DNA of 9,614 nucleotides, taken from positions 1-9,614 of the forward strand of contig JAGVCB010000078.1 in assembly GCA_020059445.1 (NCBI GenBank), in the 5' to 3' direction. The translations under genes and the position numbers were made by a program. Shown piece by piece: positions 1 through 8,321 of this stretch (within the stretch, counting starts at the first letter, position 1; the number at the start of each line of letters is the position of its first letter). The stretch is from Polynucleobacter sp. (GTDB lineage: Bacteria; Pseudomonadota; Gammaproteobacteria; Burkholderiales; Burkholderiaceae). The notes beneath the pieces were generated by a model. It was not told the DNA's origin, ran no database searches, and was given only the letters and a program-made list of their open reading frames with translations.

Positions 1-403
1 AATCCTCATGCAAAGATTTGCCAGCATCTTCTTCCAGATGGGCTCTGGTCAGCTGAACTGTTTTAGCTTCGCCATCTAAAACAATTTGAACCTTGCCACC
101 CTGCACCACAGGAATTTCAAATTGACTGATTTGATAACCCTTAGGTAAATCAGGGTAGAAATAATTCTTACGTGCAAAAATACTCATCGGCGCAATGCGC
201 GCACCAACAGCCAAACCAAAACGAATCGCATGAGCAACGGCCGCTTTATTTAAGACAGGCAAAACGCCTGGCAAGGCCAAATCAACCGCACAGGCTTGTC
301 TGTTTGGCTCGGCACCGAATTCAATCGATGCGCCACTGAATATTTTTGAGTTTGTTCTCAGCTGTGCATGGGTTTCCATGCCAATCACGACTTCCCATTT
401 CAT
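1..403 (-). CDS. gatB: Aspartyl/glutamyl-tRNA(Asn/Gln) amidotransferase subunit B, N-terminal part (cut by window edge)
   Basis: GatB is the tRNA-binding kinase and transamidase subunit of the cytoplasmic GatCAB complex. It activates the Asp or Glu side chain on mischarged tRNA and uses ammonia from GatA to make Asn-tRNA or Gln-tRNA. Only about 134 of an expected 480-490 residues are present. Reading the minus strand from ATG at 403 gives the family landmarks [15 protein letters not shown] (residues 80-94) and HLEEDAGK (122-129), both in the GatB catalytic cradle. The early GMETHAQL (8-15) corresponds to the usual GLEVHAQL. The start is fixed by a one-base TGATG overlap with the gatA stop, and a GGTGG stretch just upstream could serve as ribosome binding site, suggesting translational coupling. 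The 3' end lies outside the window. Identification is firm. Confidence 0.96.
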   Translation of the reverse strand, partial: MKWEVVIGMETHAQLRTNSKIFSGASIEFGAEPNRQACAVDLALPGVLPVLNKAAVAHAIRFGLAVGARIAPMSIFARKNYFYPDLPKGYQISQFEIPVVQGGKVQIVLDGEAKTVQLTRAHLEEDAGKSLHED

Positions 404-1905
404 CACGCACCACCTTTCACTGCAAACGGTGACTGCGCTTGATGCCAATTGGTTTCTTGTTGGTAGGCGTGCGCCACTTGCAACAAGGCAGCTTCAGAGA
501 AGTAGTTGCCAATTAACTGCAAACCAACCGGCATACCATGCTCACCAAAACCACACGGCACACTCATGGCTGGCAAACCTGCCAAATTTGGTGAAAGTGT
601 ATAAATATCTTCTAAATACATTTGTGTTGGATCTGAAACTTTTTCACCGAGCTTGCCAGCAACGCTCGGCGCAACCGGGCCAGCAATGATGTCGCAGGAA
701 TCAAATACATTTTGAAAATCTTGCGCGATGATGCGACGAATTTTCTGTGCCTTTAAGTAATAAGCATCGTAATAGCCGTGAGATAAAACATAGGCGCCGA
801 TCATGATCCTGCGCTTCACTTCTGCACCGAAACCTTCAGATCTTGAGCGCTTGTACATGTCTGATAAATCGCCATACTCTGCTGCACGATGACCATAACG
901 AACACCATCAAAACGACTCAAATTACTCGACGCTTCTGCAGGCGCCAATACGTAATACACCGGAATCGACAACTCTGTTTTTGGAAGAGAAACTGACACA
1001 CACTCGGCGCCCATTTTTTTCAATTGATCAATGGCTGCATCCACAGCAGCTCTGACATCTGCGCTCAAGCCATCGCCAAAATACTCTTTAGGCAATCCAA
1101 CCCTTAAACCCTTGAGAGGTAAGCCTGCCTCACCAGACCAAGTTTTACCAAGCGCTTTTGTGTAATCTTCTTTGGCGCGCTCCAAGCTTGTAGAGTCTTT
1201 GGCGTCATGTCCGGCCATGGCATTGAGCAGGATGGCGCAATCTTCTGCGGTCTTGGCCATAGGGCCGGCTTGATCAAGTGAAGATGCATAAGCAATCATG
1301 CCGTAACGTGAGACTCGGCCATAGGTTGGCTTAATGCCTGTGATGCCACAAAAAGCTGCTGGCTGACGAATCGATCCGCCGGTATCAGTTCCTGTTGAAG
1401 CAGGCGCTAAACCTGCAGCAATCGCTGCAGCAGAACCACCGGATGAACCGCCAGGCACTCGCGTGATATCCCAAGGATTTTTAGTCGGCCCTGCATAAGC
1501 ACTTTCATTGGAAGATCCCATGGCGAACTCGTCCATATTGACTTTGCCCAAACAAACCATGCCCGCACGACCCACACCAAGCTCTGCAACCACATGCGCA
1601 TCAAATGGACTGATGTAGTTGTTCAATATTTTTGAGCCGGCCGTTGTCTTCCAGTGCTTGGTGACAAAAATATCTTTGTGCGCCAGCGGCACACCGGTCA
1701 AAGTAGTTGCAGAACCGTCGGCCAACTGAGCATCAGCCGCCTTGGCTTGCAACAAAGTTTGCTCAACGTTCACATCAACAAATGCATTGAGTTCTGCGGA
1801 CTGAGAAATGCGCGCCAAAAAGTAATTGGCGAGCTCCTGACTGCTCACTTCTTTTGAATGAAGTGATTTTGATAATTCTGCAATTGTTTTGGTGTGCCAA
1901 CTCAT
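403..1905 (-). CDS. gatA: Aspartyl/glutamyl-tRNA(Asn/Gln) amidotransferase subunit A (glutaminase)
   Basis: GatA hydrolyses glutamine and channels ammonia to GatB for tRNA-dependent amidation. The 500-residue product has the normal family length and carries the amidase signature [11 protein letters not shown] (from residue 151). The Ser-cisSer-Lys triad can be read as Lys77 (in HKDIF), Ser154 and Ser178 (in [12 protein letters not shown]), close to the numbering known for staphylococcal GatA. The ATG at 1905 overlaps the gatC stop by four bases (ATGA), and the stop shares one base with the gatB start, so the three genes form one translationally coupled unit in a fixed subunit ratio. In betaproteobacteria, which usually have glutaminyl-tRNA synthetase, the complex is thought to serve mainly Asn-tRNA; that role is inferred for this organism. 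No catalytic residue is missing. Confidence 0.98.
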   Translation of the reverse strand: MSWHTKTIAELSKSLHSKEVSSQELANYFLARISQSAELNAFVDVNVEQTLLQAKAADAQLADGSATTLTGVPLAHKDIFVTKHWKTTAGSKILNNYISPFDAHVVAELGVGRAGMVCLGKVNMDEFAMGSSNESAYAGPTKNPWDITRVPGGSSGGSAAAIAAGLAPASTGTDTGGSIRQPAAFCGITGIKPTYGRVSRYGMIAYASSLDQAGPMAKTAEDCAILLNAMAGHDAKDSTSLERAKEDYTKALGKTWSGEAGLPLKGLRVGLPKEYFGDGLSADVRAAVDAAIDQLKKMGAECVSVSLPKTELSIPVYYVLAPAEASSNLSRFDGVRYGHRAAEYGDLSDMYKRSRSEGFGAEVKRRIMIGAYVLSHGYYDAYYLKAQKIRRIIAQDFQNVFDSCDIIAGPVAPSVAGKLGEKVSDPTQMYLEDIYTLSPNLAGLPAMSVPCGFGEHGMPVGLQLIGNYFSEAALLQVAHAYQQETNWHQAQSPFAVKGGA

Positions 1906-2195
1906 TCGATCACCTTTGGCACAAGAAATAAACCATCATGTTCAGCGGGCGCATTTTTTAAATAAGCGTCTCTTTGATCGCGCTCTGTGACCACGTCTTC
2001 ACGCAATGGCTGGGCAATGGCCATGATTTGCTCAATTGGGTGGGCCAAAGGCTCAATACCATCGGTATTAACGGCCTGCATTTGCTCAACCAAATGGAAG
2101 ACTTTCTGCAATTGAGCCAAAGTGGCTGAAGCATCGTCTTCCGTGAGCGATAAATGGGATAAATGCGCTATGCGCTTAACATCTTCGAGATTCAT
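1902..2195 (-). CDS. gatC: Aspartyl/glutamyl-tRNA(Asn/Gln) amidotransferase subunit C
   Basis: GatC is the small subunit that wraps around the GatA-GatB interface and stabilises the complex. The 97-residue product matches the usual 95-100. It shows the N-terminal helix pattern with [13 protein letters not shown] (residues 5-17), the middle [16 protein letters not shown] (38-53) and the C-terminal LREDVV and [15 protein letters not shown] at 2195 is preceded on the minus strand by AGGA with suitable spacing (AGGACAA-ATG), a good ribosome binding site. It is the first gene of the gatCAB operon, diverging from mreB across only 67 bases, so its promoter must lie in 2196-2262 or extend into mreB. 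Confidence 0.96.
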   Translation of the reverse strand: MNLEDVKRIAHLSHLSLTEDDASATLAQLQKVFHLVEQMQAVNTDGIEPLAHPIEQIMAIAQPLREDVVTERDQRDAYLKNAPAEHDGLFLVPKVIE

Positions 2196-3306
<1,111 letters not shown>

Positions 3307-3310
3307 ATTT

Positions 3311-3345
3311 GCTAAGCAGCTAGAGAAATTTAATTGCAGCTTAGC
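3311..3345 (+). repeat. Inverted repeat spanning the mreB-mreC junction and mreC start codon
   Basis: The arms GCTAAGCAGC (3311-3320) and GCAGCTTAGC (3336-3345) pair at 9 of 10 positions, with a single A-A mismatch, around a 15-base loop. The stem begins five bases after the mreB stop codon. The G of the mreC TTG start (3334-3336) is the innermost paired base, and the purine-rich AGAGAAA that would have to act as ribosome binding site lies in the loop. It could protect the upstream mreB message or lower mreC initiation. Pairing is seen in the sequence; function is inferred. Confidence 0.5.
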
Positions 3346-4248
3346 CCTCCTCCTCTCTTCAAACAAGGCACGCCAGCTCTCATCAAGCTGGCGGGCTGTC
3401 TTTTGGTCAGCGTTTTATTGATGGTGATGGATCATCAATTCAAGGCGCTGAATGATGTTCGCTCGGTCGCCAGCTATTTGCTCACCCCATTTCAATACGC
3501 CATGCAGATGCCCAGAAATGCTTTGGTAGGTGGTTATGACTATCTCACCAGCAAAGGCTCTCTGGAAGTTGAAAATGAGCTACTAAATAAGCGCGTGGCT
3601 GAATTAACACTTCTAGCCAATCAATCAGAGTTGTTCATGTCTGAAAATGCACAATTGAGAAATCTGATTGGCATCAAAGAGCAAGCCCGCTTTAAAATTT
3701 TAATTGCCCAAATCCTTTACAGCCCGTCGGATCCAATGTCTCAACGCGTGGTGATTGATCGGGGAGCAGCAGATAACATCTCGCCCGGTCAAGCAGTTTC
3801 AGATCATCAAGGCATCGTCGGCCAAGTGGTGCGCGTCATGGAAAATAAGTCGGAAGTTACTTTGTTGGATGACAGAGACATGGTGATTCCAATTCAGGTG
3901 GCCAGAAATGGTCTGCGTGGCGCCCTACATGGCAATGGCAGGGGTCAGCCACTGGAGTTACGACACATGGCCGCAGTGAGCGATTTACAAGTTGGTGACG
4001 TCTTGATGACTTCTGGCATTGATGGCGTTTATCCACCAGGTTTTGCGGTGGCCACCATCGATAAAATTGAGCGCAACGTCGACAAAAACTTCGCTTACGT
4101 TTACTGCTCGCCTGTCGGCGGTGTTAATCGCTTTCGCCATGTCATGATTCTTTTCTACGACTCTGGATTTGGTCCCAAACCAGAAGCCAGTAAAAGTGTC
4201 AAAGAGGCTGATACCAAATCCAATCGTTTATACAGAGGTAAGCCATGA
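3334..4248 (+). CDS. mreC: Rod shape-determining protein MreC
   Basis: MreC is a bitopic inner-membrane protein whose periplasmic domain binds and activates PBP2, linking it to MreB and MreD. The 304-residue product has a short cytoplasmic N-terminus with SPPPLFKQG (residues 4-12), which I recall as common in betaproteobacterial MreC. Next come one membrane segment (about 17-34), a coiled-coil stretch (about 75-112, rich in Leu, Glu and Asn) and the beta-rich MreC domain (about 120-275), including TSGIDGVYPPGFAVATI (227-243). The start is TTG: an in-frame TAA immediately precedes it at 3331-3333, and any internal ATG would remove the conserved N-terminus and damage the membrane segment. Only a weak AGAGAAA ribosome binding site is visible, and the start sits in an inverted repeat. 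Low initiation would suit a protein needed in smaller amounts than MreB. The stop overlaps mreD by four bases. Confidence 0.95.
   Translation: MQLSPPPLFKQGTPALIKLAGCLLVSVLLMVMDHQFKALNDVRSVASYLLTPFQYAMQMPRNALVGGYDYLTSKGSLEVENELLNKRVAELTLLANQSELFMSENAQLRNLIGIKEQARFKILIAQILYSPSDPMSQRVVIDRGAADNISPGQAVSDHQGIVGQVVRVMENKSEVTLLDDRDMVIPIQVARNGLRGALHGNGRGQPLELRHMAAVSDLQVGDVLMTSGIDGVYPPGFAVATIDKIERNVDKNFAYVYCSPVGGVNRFRHVMILFYDSGFGPKPEASKSVKEADTKSNRLYRGKP
3371..3393 (+). repeat. Perfect hairpin inside the 5' part of mreC
   Basis: CGCCAGCT (3371-3378) and AGCTGGCG (3386-3393) are exact reverse complements around the 7-base loop CTCATCA; six of eight pairs are G-C. A short TTTT run follows at 3401-3404. 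It lies in codons 13-20 of mreC, just after the first inverted repeat. It may be coincidental coding sequence, or it may contribute to partial transcription attenuation or RNA stability at the mreB-mreC boundary. Confidence 0.35.
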
Positions 4249-4763
4249 TTGAAAGTGGCTACATCCTTCGTCCTGCAAATCCTCTTTTTATTGCAGCAAG
4301 CTTGCTAGCAGCAACATTGCTGAACTTTTTACCCTTAGGCAATGCCCCATGGGTACCTGATTGGTTATTGATTTGCTTGGTCTTTTGGACCATTCACCAA
4401 CCAAGAAAAGTGGGTGTGATTTGGGCGTTTTTTCTGGGATTGGTCATGGATGTCCACAACGGCAACTTACTAGGCCAATACGCATTCATGTACCCGCTGG
4501 TTGCCTACTTTGGCATTTTTTGGCAAAGACGTGTGATGGGCTTTACACGTATCCAACAAGCTTTACATCTCTTGCCGCTTTTTATATCAGCTTCAATTTG
4601 GCCGCTGATCATACGTTGGGTCGCTACGGGTGAGATTCCATTCTGGGCATGGTCTAGTCTGTTTTCTGGTTTTATTGAAGCTCTGTTGTGGCCACTAGCA
4701 GTCTTTATATTGCTAGCACCACAACGCAGGCCAACCGATGTTGACCTCAACCGTCCAATTTAA
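4245..4763 (+). CDS. mreD: Rod shape-determining protein MreD
   Basis: MreD is a small polytopic inner-membrane protein of the elongasome that works with MreC to control PBP2-RodA. The 172-residue product is the expected size. It is almost entirely hydrophobic, with five to six predicted membrane segments (about 14-32, 39-51, 57-71, 78-93, 107-127 and 137-158). Family-typical stretches are WVPDWLLICLVFW (36-48) and FFLGLVMDVHNGNLLGQYA (62-80). ATG at 4245 overlaps the mreC stop in ATGA, and AGAGG upstream is a good ribosome binding site, so translation is probably coupled to mreC. The tail after about residue 160 is short, polar and likely cytoplasmic. mrdA follows after ten bases. Confidence 0.95.
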   Translation: MIESGYILRPANPLFIAASLLAATLLNFLPLGNAPWVPDWLLICLVFWTIHQPRKVGVIWAFFLGLVMDVHNGNLLGQYAFMYPLVAYFGIFWQRRVMGFTRIQQALHLLPLFISASIWPLIIRWVATGEIPFWAWSSLFSGFIEALLWPLAVFILLAPQRRPTDVDLNRPI

Positions 4764-4773
4764 TTGACGGCTC

Positions 4774-6693
4774 ATGAATCGGTTTAACAACTCTCAGCCG
4801 ACGGTCAAGTCTTTTCAAGATCGACTGTCTGTTGCCATGATTTTTGTATTGATTTGCTTTTCAATACTTTTATTAAGATTCGTCTGGCTACAAGTTTTTA
4901 CCCATCATAGTCTCTCTGTAGCAGCCGAAAATAATCGCATTGCTTTGATTCCAATACCGGCTAATCGCGGTCTTATTTATGATCGAAATGGCATTTTGAT
5001 TGCGCGAAATTATTCTGCTTACACCCTAGAGATCAATCCTTCACAAGTAGAGACCAATTTAAATGAGTTACTTGATCAACTATCATCAGTTGTCGACATT
5101 CAGTCGAAAGATCGTCGTAACTTTTTTAAACTAGCGGCAGAATCAAAAACTTTCGATTCATTTCCAATCAGAACTTTTTTAAGCGATGAAGAAGTTGCTA
5201 AATTCACAGTGCAACGCTTCAGATTTCCAGGCGTTGAAATCCGAGCACGTTTATTTAGACAGTACCCTTACGGTGAGCTTGGCTCTCATTTGATTGGCTA
5301 CATCGGCAGAGTCTCACAAAAAGATCGTGAAAAATTAATTGCTGAACTAGACTCCAGTAACAGCATGGATGAAGATTGGGCTCAGAGAAAAAATATCAAT
5401 TTACTGGGTATGCCCTACGTTGGCAAAGTTGGTATTGAACAAAGTTATGAACGCGCGCTCAGGGGATCTCCAGGATTTGAACAAGTTGAGATCACTGCTG
5501 GTGGAAGGGCTGTCAGAACGCTCTCGACCTCTGCCTCGATACCTGGTAAAAATCTAGTTCTAGCGGTTGACATCAAACTTCAATCATTGGTTGAGCAGCT
5601 CTACGGAAAAAGACGTGGTGCATTTGTGGCCATCGAGCCGCAAACTGGCGACATCCTTGCATTTGTATCAAAGCCTAATTTCAATCCCAATGATTTTGTG
5701 GAGGGCATTGATGCCAGCACTTGGAAAAATCTGAATGAGTCTCCAGAAAAGCCACTCTACAATCGCCCGCTCAAAGGGACTTATGCGCCAGGCTCGACCT
5801 ATAAGCCATTCATGGCGCTGGCAGCTCTTGAGACCGGCAAACGTACGCCCAATCAATCGATTGCCGATCCTGGTTACTTCATTCTTGGCAACAACACTTT
5901 CAGAGACGATAAAGTAGGCGGCCACGGCACAGTCGACATGGCCAAATCAATCGTTGAATCTTGTAATACTTATTATTACCATTTGGCTCGTGACATGGGC
6001 GTCAACCCGATGCATGACTTCATGAAGCCGCTTGGATTTGGTCAAATCACTGGCATTGATCTTGAGGGTGAGGCTCGTGGAATTTTACCCTCAACATCTT
6101 GGAAAGAAAAAGCATTCAAGAAGGTAGAACAACAAAAATGGTTTGAAGGTGAAACCATTTCTTTAGGTATCGGGCAAGGCTATAACAGTTTTACTATTTT
6201 GCAATTGGCACATGCTACCGCCAACATTGCCAATCAAGGCGTTGTGATGAAACCGCACTTGGTTAAGTCCATTGAAAATCCTCTCACCAAGGAACGTGTT
6301 TTGACGACTGCTCAAGAAAGTTATAGAGTTGAGTTGAAGAAAGAGAACATTGATGTGGTCACGAATGCAATGGTGGATGTGAATAGATTTGGCACATCAG
6401 CAGGAGCATTCAAAGGAGCTAGCTACAACGCCGCTGGTAAAACTGGTACGGCTCAGGTGTATAGCTTGAATGCCAAAAACTATAACCATGGTGCAACTCC
6501 AGAATTTTTAAGAGATCATGCCTTATACGTTGTCTTTGCCCCAGCAGAAAATCCAAAAATCGCCATTGCCATGATTGTTGAAAATGCCGGCTTCGGTGCA
6601 GCGCACGCAGCACCTATTGCTCGACGTGCGCTTGATTATTATCTTGAGGGGCGTTGGCCTAAGGAGGTTCCAGAATGGAAAAGCGCTCCTTAA
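4774..6693 (+). CDS. mrdA: Penicillin-binding protein 2, peptidoglycan D,D-transpeptidase
   Basis: PBP2 crosslinks new peptidoglycan during cell elongation and pairs with the RodA glycosyltransferase encoded next to it. The 639-residue length is normal. It has one N-terminal membrane anchor (about 20-42), then a pedestal domain starting at the conserved RGLIYDRNG (65-73), then the transpeptidase domain. All active-site motifs are present: STYK with nucleophile Ser341 and Lys344, SCN (396-398) and KTGT (556-559). The GIGQGYNSFTILQLAHA stretch (465-481) is also typical. ATG at 4774 follows mreD by ten bases with only a poor GACGG-like ribosome binding site, so coupling to mreD is likely. The end overlaps rodA by 19 bases. 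It would be a target of beta-lactams such as mecillinam by family knowledge. Confidence 0.97.
   Translation: MNRFNNSQPTVKSFQDRLSVAMIFVLICFSILLLRFVWLQVFTHHSLSVAAENNRIALIPIPANRGLIYDRNGILIARNYSAYTLEINPSQVETNLNELLDQLSSVVDIQSKDRRNFFKLAAESKTFDSFPIRTFLSDEEVAKFTVQRFRFPGVEIRARLFRQYPYGELGSHLIGYIGRVSQKDREKLIAELDSSNSMDEDWAQRKNINLLGMPYVGKVGIEQSYERALRGSPGFEQVEITAGGRAVRTLSTSASIPGKNLVLAVDIKLQSLVEQLYGKRRGAFVAIEPQTGDILAFVSKPNFNPNDFVEGIDASTWKNLNESPEKPLYNRPLKGTYAPGSTYKPFMALAALETGKRTPNQSIADPGYFILGNNTFRDDKVGGHGTVDMAKSIVESCNTYYYHLARDMGVNPMHDFMKPLGFGQITGIDLEGEARGILPSTSWKEKAFKKVEQQKWFEGETISLGIGQGYNSFTILQLAHATANIANQGVVMKPHLVKSIENPLTKERVLTTAQESYRVELKKENIDVVTNAMVDVNRFGTSAGAFKGASYNAAGKTGTAQVYSLNAKNYNHGATPEFLRDHALYVVFAPAENPKIAIAMIVENAGFGAAHAAPIARRALDYYLEGRWPKEVPEWKSAP
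6661..6668 (+). promoter_or_regulatory. Perfect Shine-Dalgarno for rodA inside mrdA
   Basis: AAGGAGGT is fully complementary to the 16S rRNA tail and ends six bases before the rodA ATG at 6675. It lies inside the last codons of mrdA. It is by far the strongest ribosome binding site in the operon, since mreB, mreC and mrdA have weak or no visible ones. Confidence 0.85.
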
Positions 6694-7817
6694 TTCATAA
6701 GATTGATTTTTTATGGAGTGGTCTTGATAAAACCTTGGGTCTGATTGTTTTGGCTCTTGTGGCCATTAGCATCATCACGTTTATTTCCGCAACCAGCGGC
6801 ACCCCTGTCACATTCCTTGATCAAGCACGTAATCTTTCTGTGTCGATTGGCGTGATGCTGATTGTTTCCAGAATTCCACCCAAGTGGCTAGAAAAGTCTG
6901 CGATTTGGATTTACACCATTGGTATTGCTTTGCTTCTTGCCGTGGCAGCTTTTGGTCTGATCAAAAAAGGTGCGCGACGCTGGGTGAATGTTGGCATCGT
7001 GATACAACCTTCAGAAATCATGAAGATTGCGATGCCCATGATGTTGGCCTGGTACTTTCAGCGTCGTGAAGGCGTCTTAAAGACTTGGGATTATGGTGTG
7101 GCCGCTTTGTTACTCATTTTGCCAGTAGCCTTGATTGGCAGACAGCCTGACCTTGGGACCGCATTACTGGTTTTGGCATCTGGTCTTTACGTGATCATTC
7201 TTGCAGGATTTCCTTGGAAGTACATCATTCCAGTGGTGGGAGTTGGCACCTTTGGAATTTTATTGCTGATCATTTTGGGAGGCTACATATGCGAGCCAGA
7301 GGTGAAATGGTACATTCTTCATGAGTATCAAAAGAATCGTGTGTGCACTCTTTTAAACCCTGGCTCGGACCCGCTTGGTAAAGGCTTTCACACAATTCAA
7401 TCGGTCATTGCGATTGGCTCTGGCGGGTTGTTTGGTAAGGGTTGGTTAAACGGTACTCAAGCACACCTTGAGTTCATTCCAGAAAAACACACCGATTTTA
7501 TTTTTGCCGTGTTTGCAGAAGAATTCGGCTTGCTTGGTAATATCATTTTGCTAGGCTTATTTGTTGCATTGATCCAAAGAGGCCTCTCCATCTCATCCAA
7601 TGCCCCAACACTCTTTACACGATTATTAGGCGGTGCCGTGACCATGATCTTTTTCACCTATGCCTTCGTTAACATGGGCATGGTCAGTGGCCTCTTACCA
7701 GTGGTTGGCGTGCCCCTACCATTCATTAGCTATGGCGGAACAGCTCTTGTCACACTGGGCATTGGTGTGGGTATTTTGATGAGCATTCATCGCTATCGCA
7801 GACTGGTACAAAGTTAA
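6675..7817 (+). CDS. rodA: Rod shape-determining peptidoglycan glycosyltransferase RodA (SEDS family)
   Basis: RodA polymerises lipid II into glycan strands in the inner membrane, working as a complex with PBP2. The 380-residue product is typical of the FtsW/RodA/SpoVE family, with about ten hydrophobic segments. Recognisable stretches are GARRWVNVG (99-107) and QPSEIMKIAMPMMLAWYF (111-128), PDLGTALLVLASG (158-170), the loop from NRVCTLLNPGSDPLGKGFH to EFIPEKHTDFIFAVFAEEFG, and PLPFISYGGTALV near the C-terminus. Asp274 in HTDFIF aligns with the essential Asp262 of Escherichia coli RodA. ATG at 6675 has a perfect ribosome binding site and starts 19 bases before the mrdA stop. It is the last gene of the operon, followed by a strong terminator. 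Confidence 0.97.
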   Translation: MEKRSLIHKIDFLWSGLDKTLGLIVLALVAISIITFISATSGTPVTFLDQARNLSVSIGVMLIVSRIPPKWLEKSAIWIYTIGIALLLAVAAFGLIKKGARRWVNVGIVIQPSEIMKIAMPMMLAWYFQRREGVLKTWDYGVAALLLILPVALIGRQPDLGTALLVLASGLYVIILAGFPWKYIIPVVGVGTFGILLLIILGGYICEPEVKWYILHEYQKNRVCTLLNPGSDPLGKGFHTIQSVIAIGSGGLFGKGWLNGTQAHLEFIPEKHTDFIFAVFAEEFGLLGNIILLGLFVALIQRGLSISSNAPTLFTRLLGGAVTMIFFTYAFVNMGMVSGLLPVVGVPLPFISYGGTALVTLGIGVGILMSIHRYRRLVQS

Positions 7818-7840
7818 ATTTGTAAGTCTTGAACCAAGAT

Positions 7841-7871
7841 AAAAAAAGCCCAGCTCGAAGCTGGGCTTTTT
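7841..7871. terminator. Bidirectional rho-independent terminator between rodA and HU gene
   Basis: A 13-bp perfect stem pairs 7843-7855 with 7859-7871 around the three-base loop CGA. Its core is GCCCAGCT/AGCTGGGC, flanked by A7 on the left and T5 on the right. On the plus strand it ends the mre operon about 30 bases after the rodA stop. On the minus strand it gives a U-rich tail after the HU gene, so it can serve both converging genes. Confidence 0.95.
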
Positions 7872-7889
7872 GATCAGGCAAACAGCAAA

Positions 7890-8174
7890 TTACTTCTTGC
7901 GCTTGTTCACAGCATCTTTAAATGCTTTACCTGCAGTAAATTTAACTGTCTTAGCTGCAGCAATCTTGATTGCTTCGCCAGTTTTTGGATTGCGACCCAT
8001 ACGAGCAGCGCGCTTACCAGAACCAAAAGTACCGAAACCAATTAACTGAACGCTATCACCCTTAGTAACAGCCTTCTTGATATTGTCCATAACTGAATTC
8101 AATGCAAACTCAGCTTTGGCTTTTGATAATTCAGATTCTTCTGCAATTGCGGAAATTAGTTCTGCTTTATTCAA
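7890..8174 (-). CDS. HU-family nucleoid DNA-binding protein
   Basis: HU is a small basic dimeric protein that binds and bends DNA and helps organise the nucleoid. From a TTG start at 8174 the product has 94 residues beginning [12 protein letters not shown] after the initiator Met, which matches the usual HU N-terminus and length. The HU/IHF signature is clear: GFGTF (46-50), then [10 protein letters not shown] with the DNA-intercalating Pro63 in the beta arm, and a lysine-rich end KRKK. The TTG is chosen because AAGGAG lies exactly six bases upstream. An ATG at 8195 would add seven residues (MIDKERH) not expected in HU, would place that Shine-Dalgarno inside the gene, and has none of its own. 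It belongs to the HU rather than IHF branch; which of several HU copies it is cannot be decided. It is transcribed toward rodA and ends at the shared terminator. Confidence 0.95.
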   Translation of the reverse strand: MNKAELISAIAEESELSKAKAEFALNSVMDNIKKAVTKGDSVQLIGFGTFGSGKRAARMGRNPKTGEAIKIAAAKTVKFTAGKAFKDAVNKRKK

Positions 8175-8180
8175 GTGACG

Positions 8181-8186
8181 CTCCTT
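8181..8186 (-). promoter_or_regulatory. Ribosome binding site that fixes the HU start
   Basis: On the minus strand AAGGAG lies six bases before the TTG at 8174. It decides in favour of TTG over the upstream ATG at 8195, which has no purine-rich sequence before it. Confidence 0.8.
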
Positions 8187-8210
8187 ATCAATCATTGTTG
8201 GATGGTTGTA

Positions 8211-8238
8211 CGTAGAACACTACGCGTTTTAAATTGTA
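8211..8238 (-). promoter_or_regulatory. Putative HU gene promoter -10 and 5'-leader hairpin
   Basis: Read on the minus strand, TACAAT (8238-8233) is a good -10 hexamer, though no convincing -35 is seen. Transcription would start near 8226. The predicted RNA would then begin almost directly with CGUAG-UGUU-CUACG (8224-8211), a perfect five-pair hairpin. A hairpin at the very 5' end can stabilise an mRNA, which would suit an abundant protein. The motifs are visible; transcription start and function are inferred. Confidence 0.4.
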
Positions 8239-8285
8239 ACCATAAATTTTCGAAAGAATATTAAATTTGAATTAAATGTTCAAAG

Positions 8286-8320
8286 TAACAAATTAGCTAA
8301 CAATTTGTTATATTGATAAC
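8286..8320 (+). promoter_or_regulatory. Extended -10 promoter overlapping dyad repeats upstream of the unknown membrane protein gene
   Basis: TAACAAATT (8286-8294) and AATTTGTTA (8302-8310) form a perfect 9-bp inverted repeat around seven bases. A second dyad, GTTAT (8307-8311) and ATAAC (8316-8320), overlaps it. TG-T-TATATT (8306-8314) fits an extended -10 element, and GTAACA (8285-8290) is a weak -35 at 18 bases. The dyads overlie the promoter, as an operator would. Seven bases after the -10 comes the A of the ATG at 8322, so the mRNA may be leaderless. Confidence 0.5.
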
Positions 8321-8321
8321 C

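Noticed and set aside
378..1857. Several open frames of 60-100 codons within gatA on both strands (for example 378-689, 843-1055, 1654-1857 plus; 1104-1295, 1407-1604 minus)
   Set aside because: All lie inside or opposite gatA, whose reading frame is fully supported by conserved motifs. They have no family resemblance, and I see no reason to call them separate genes.
4361..4750. Plus and minus open frames overlapping mreD
   Set aside because: Shadows of the hydrophobic mreD coding sequence; no recognisable protein features.
5369..7657. Short open frames within mrdA and rodA on both strands
   Set aside because: They overlap genes with intact catalytic motifs and show no domain or membrane pattern of their own.
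8175..8195. Seven-residue N-terminal extension of HU from ATG 8195
   Set aside because: No ribosome binding site before this ATG, and the good AAGGAG is placed for the TTG at 8174.
8313..8321. TTG start for the unknown membrane protein at 8313
   Set aside because: It overlaps the likely -10 element and has no ribosome binding site; ATG at 8322 is better.
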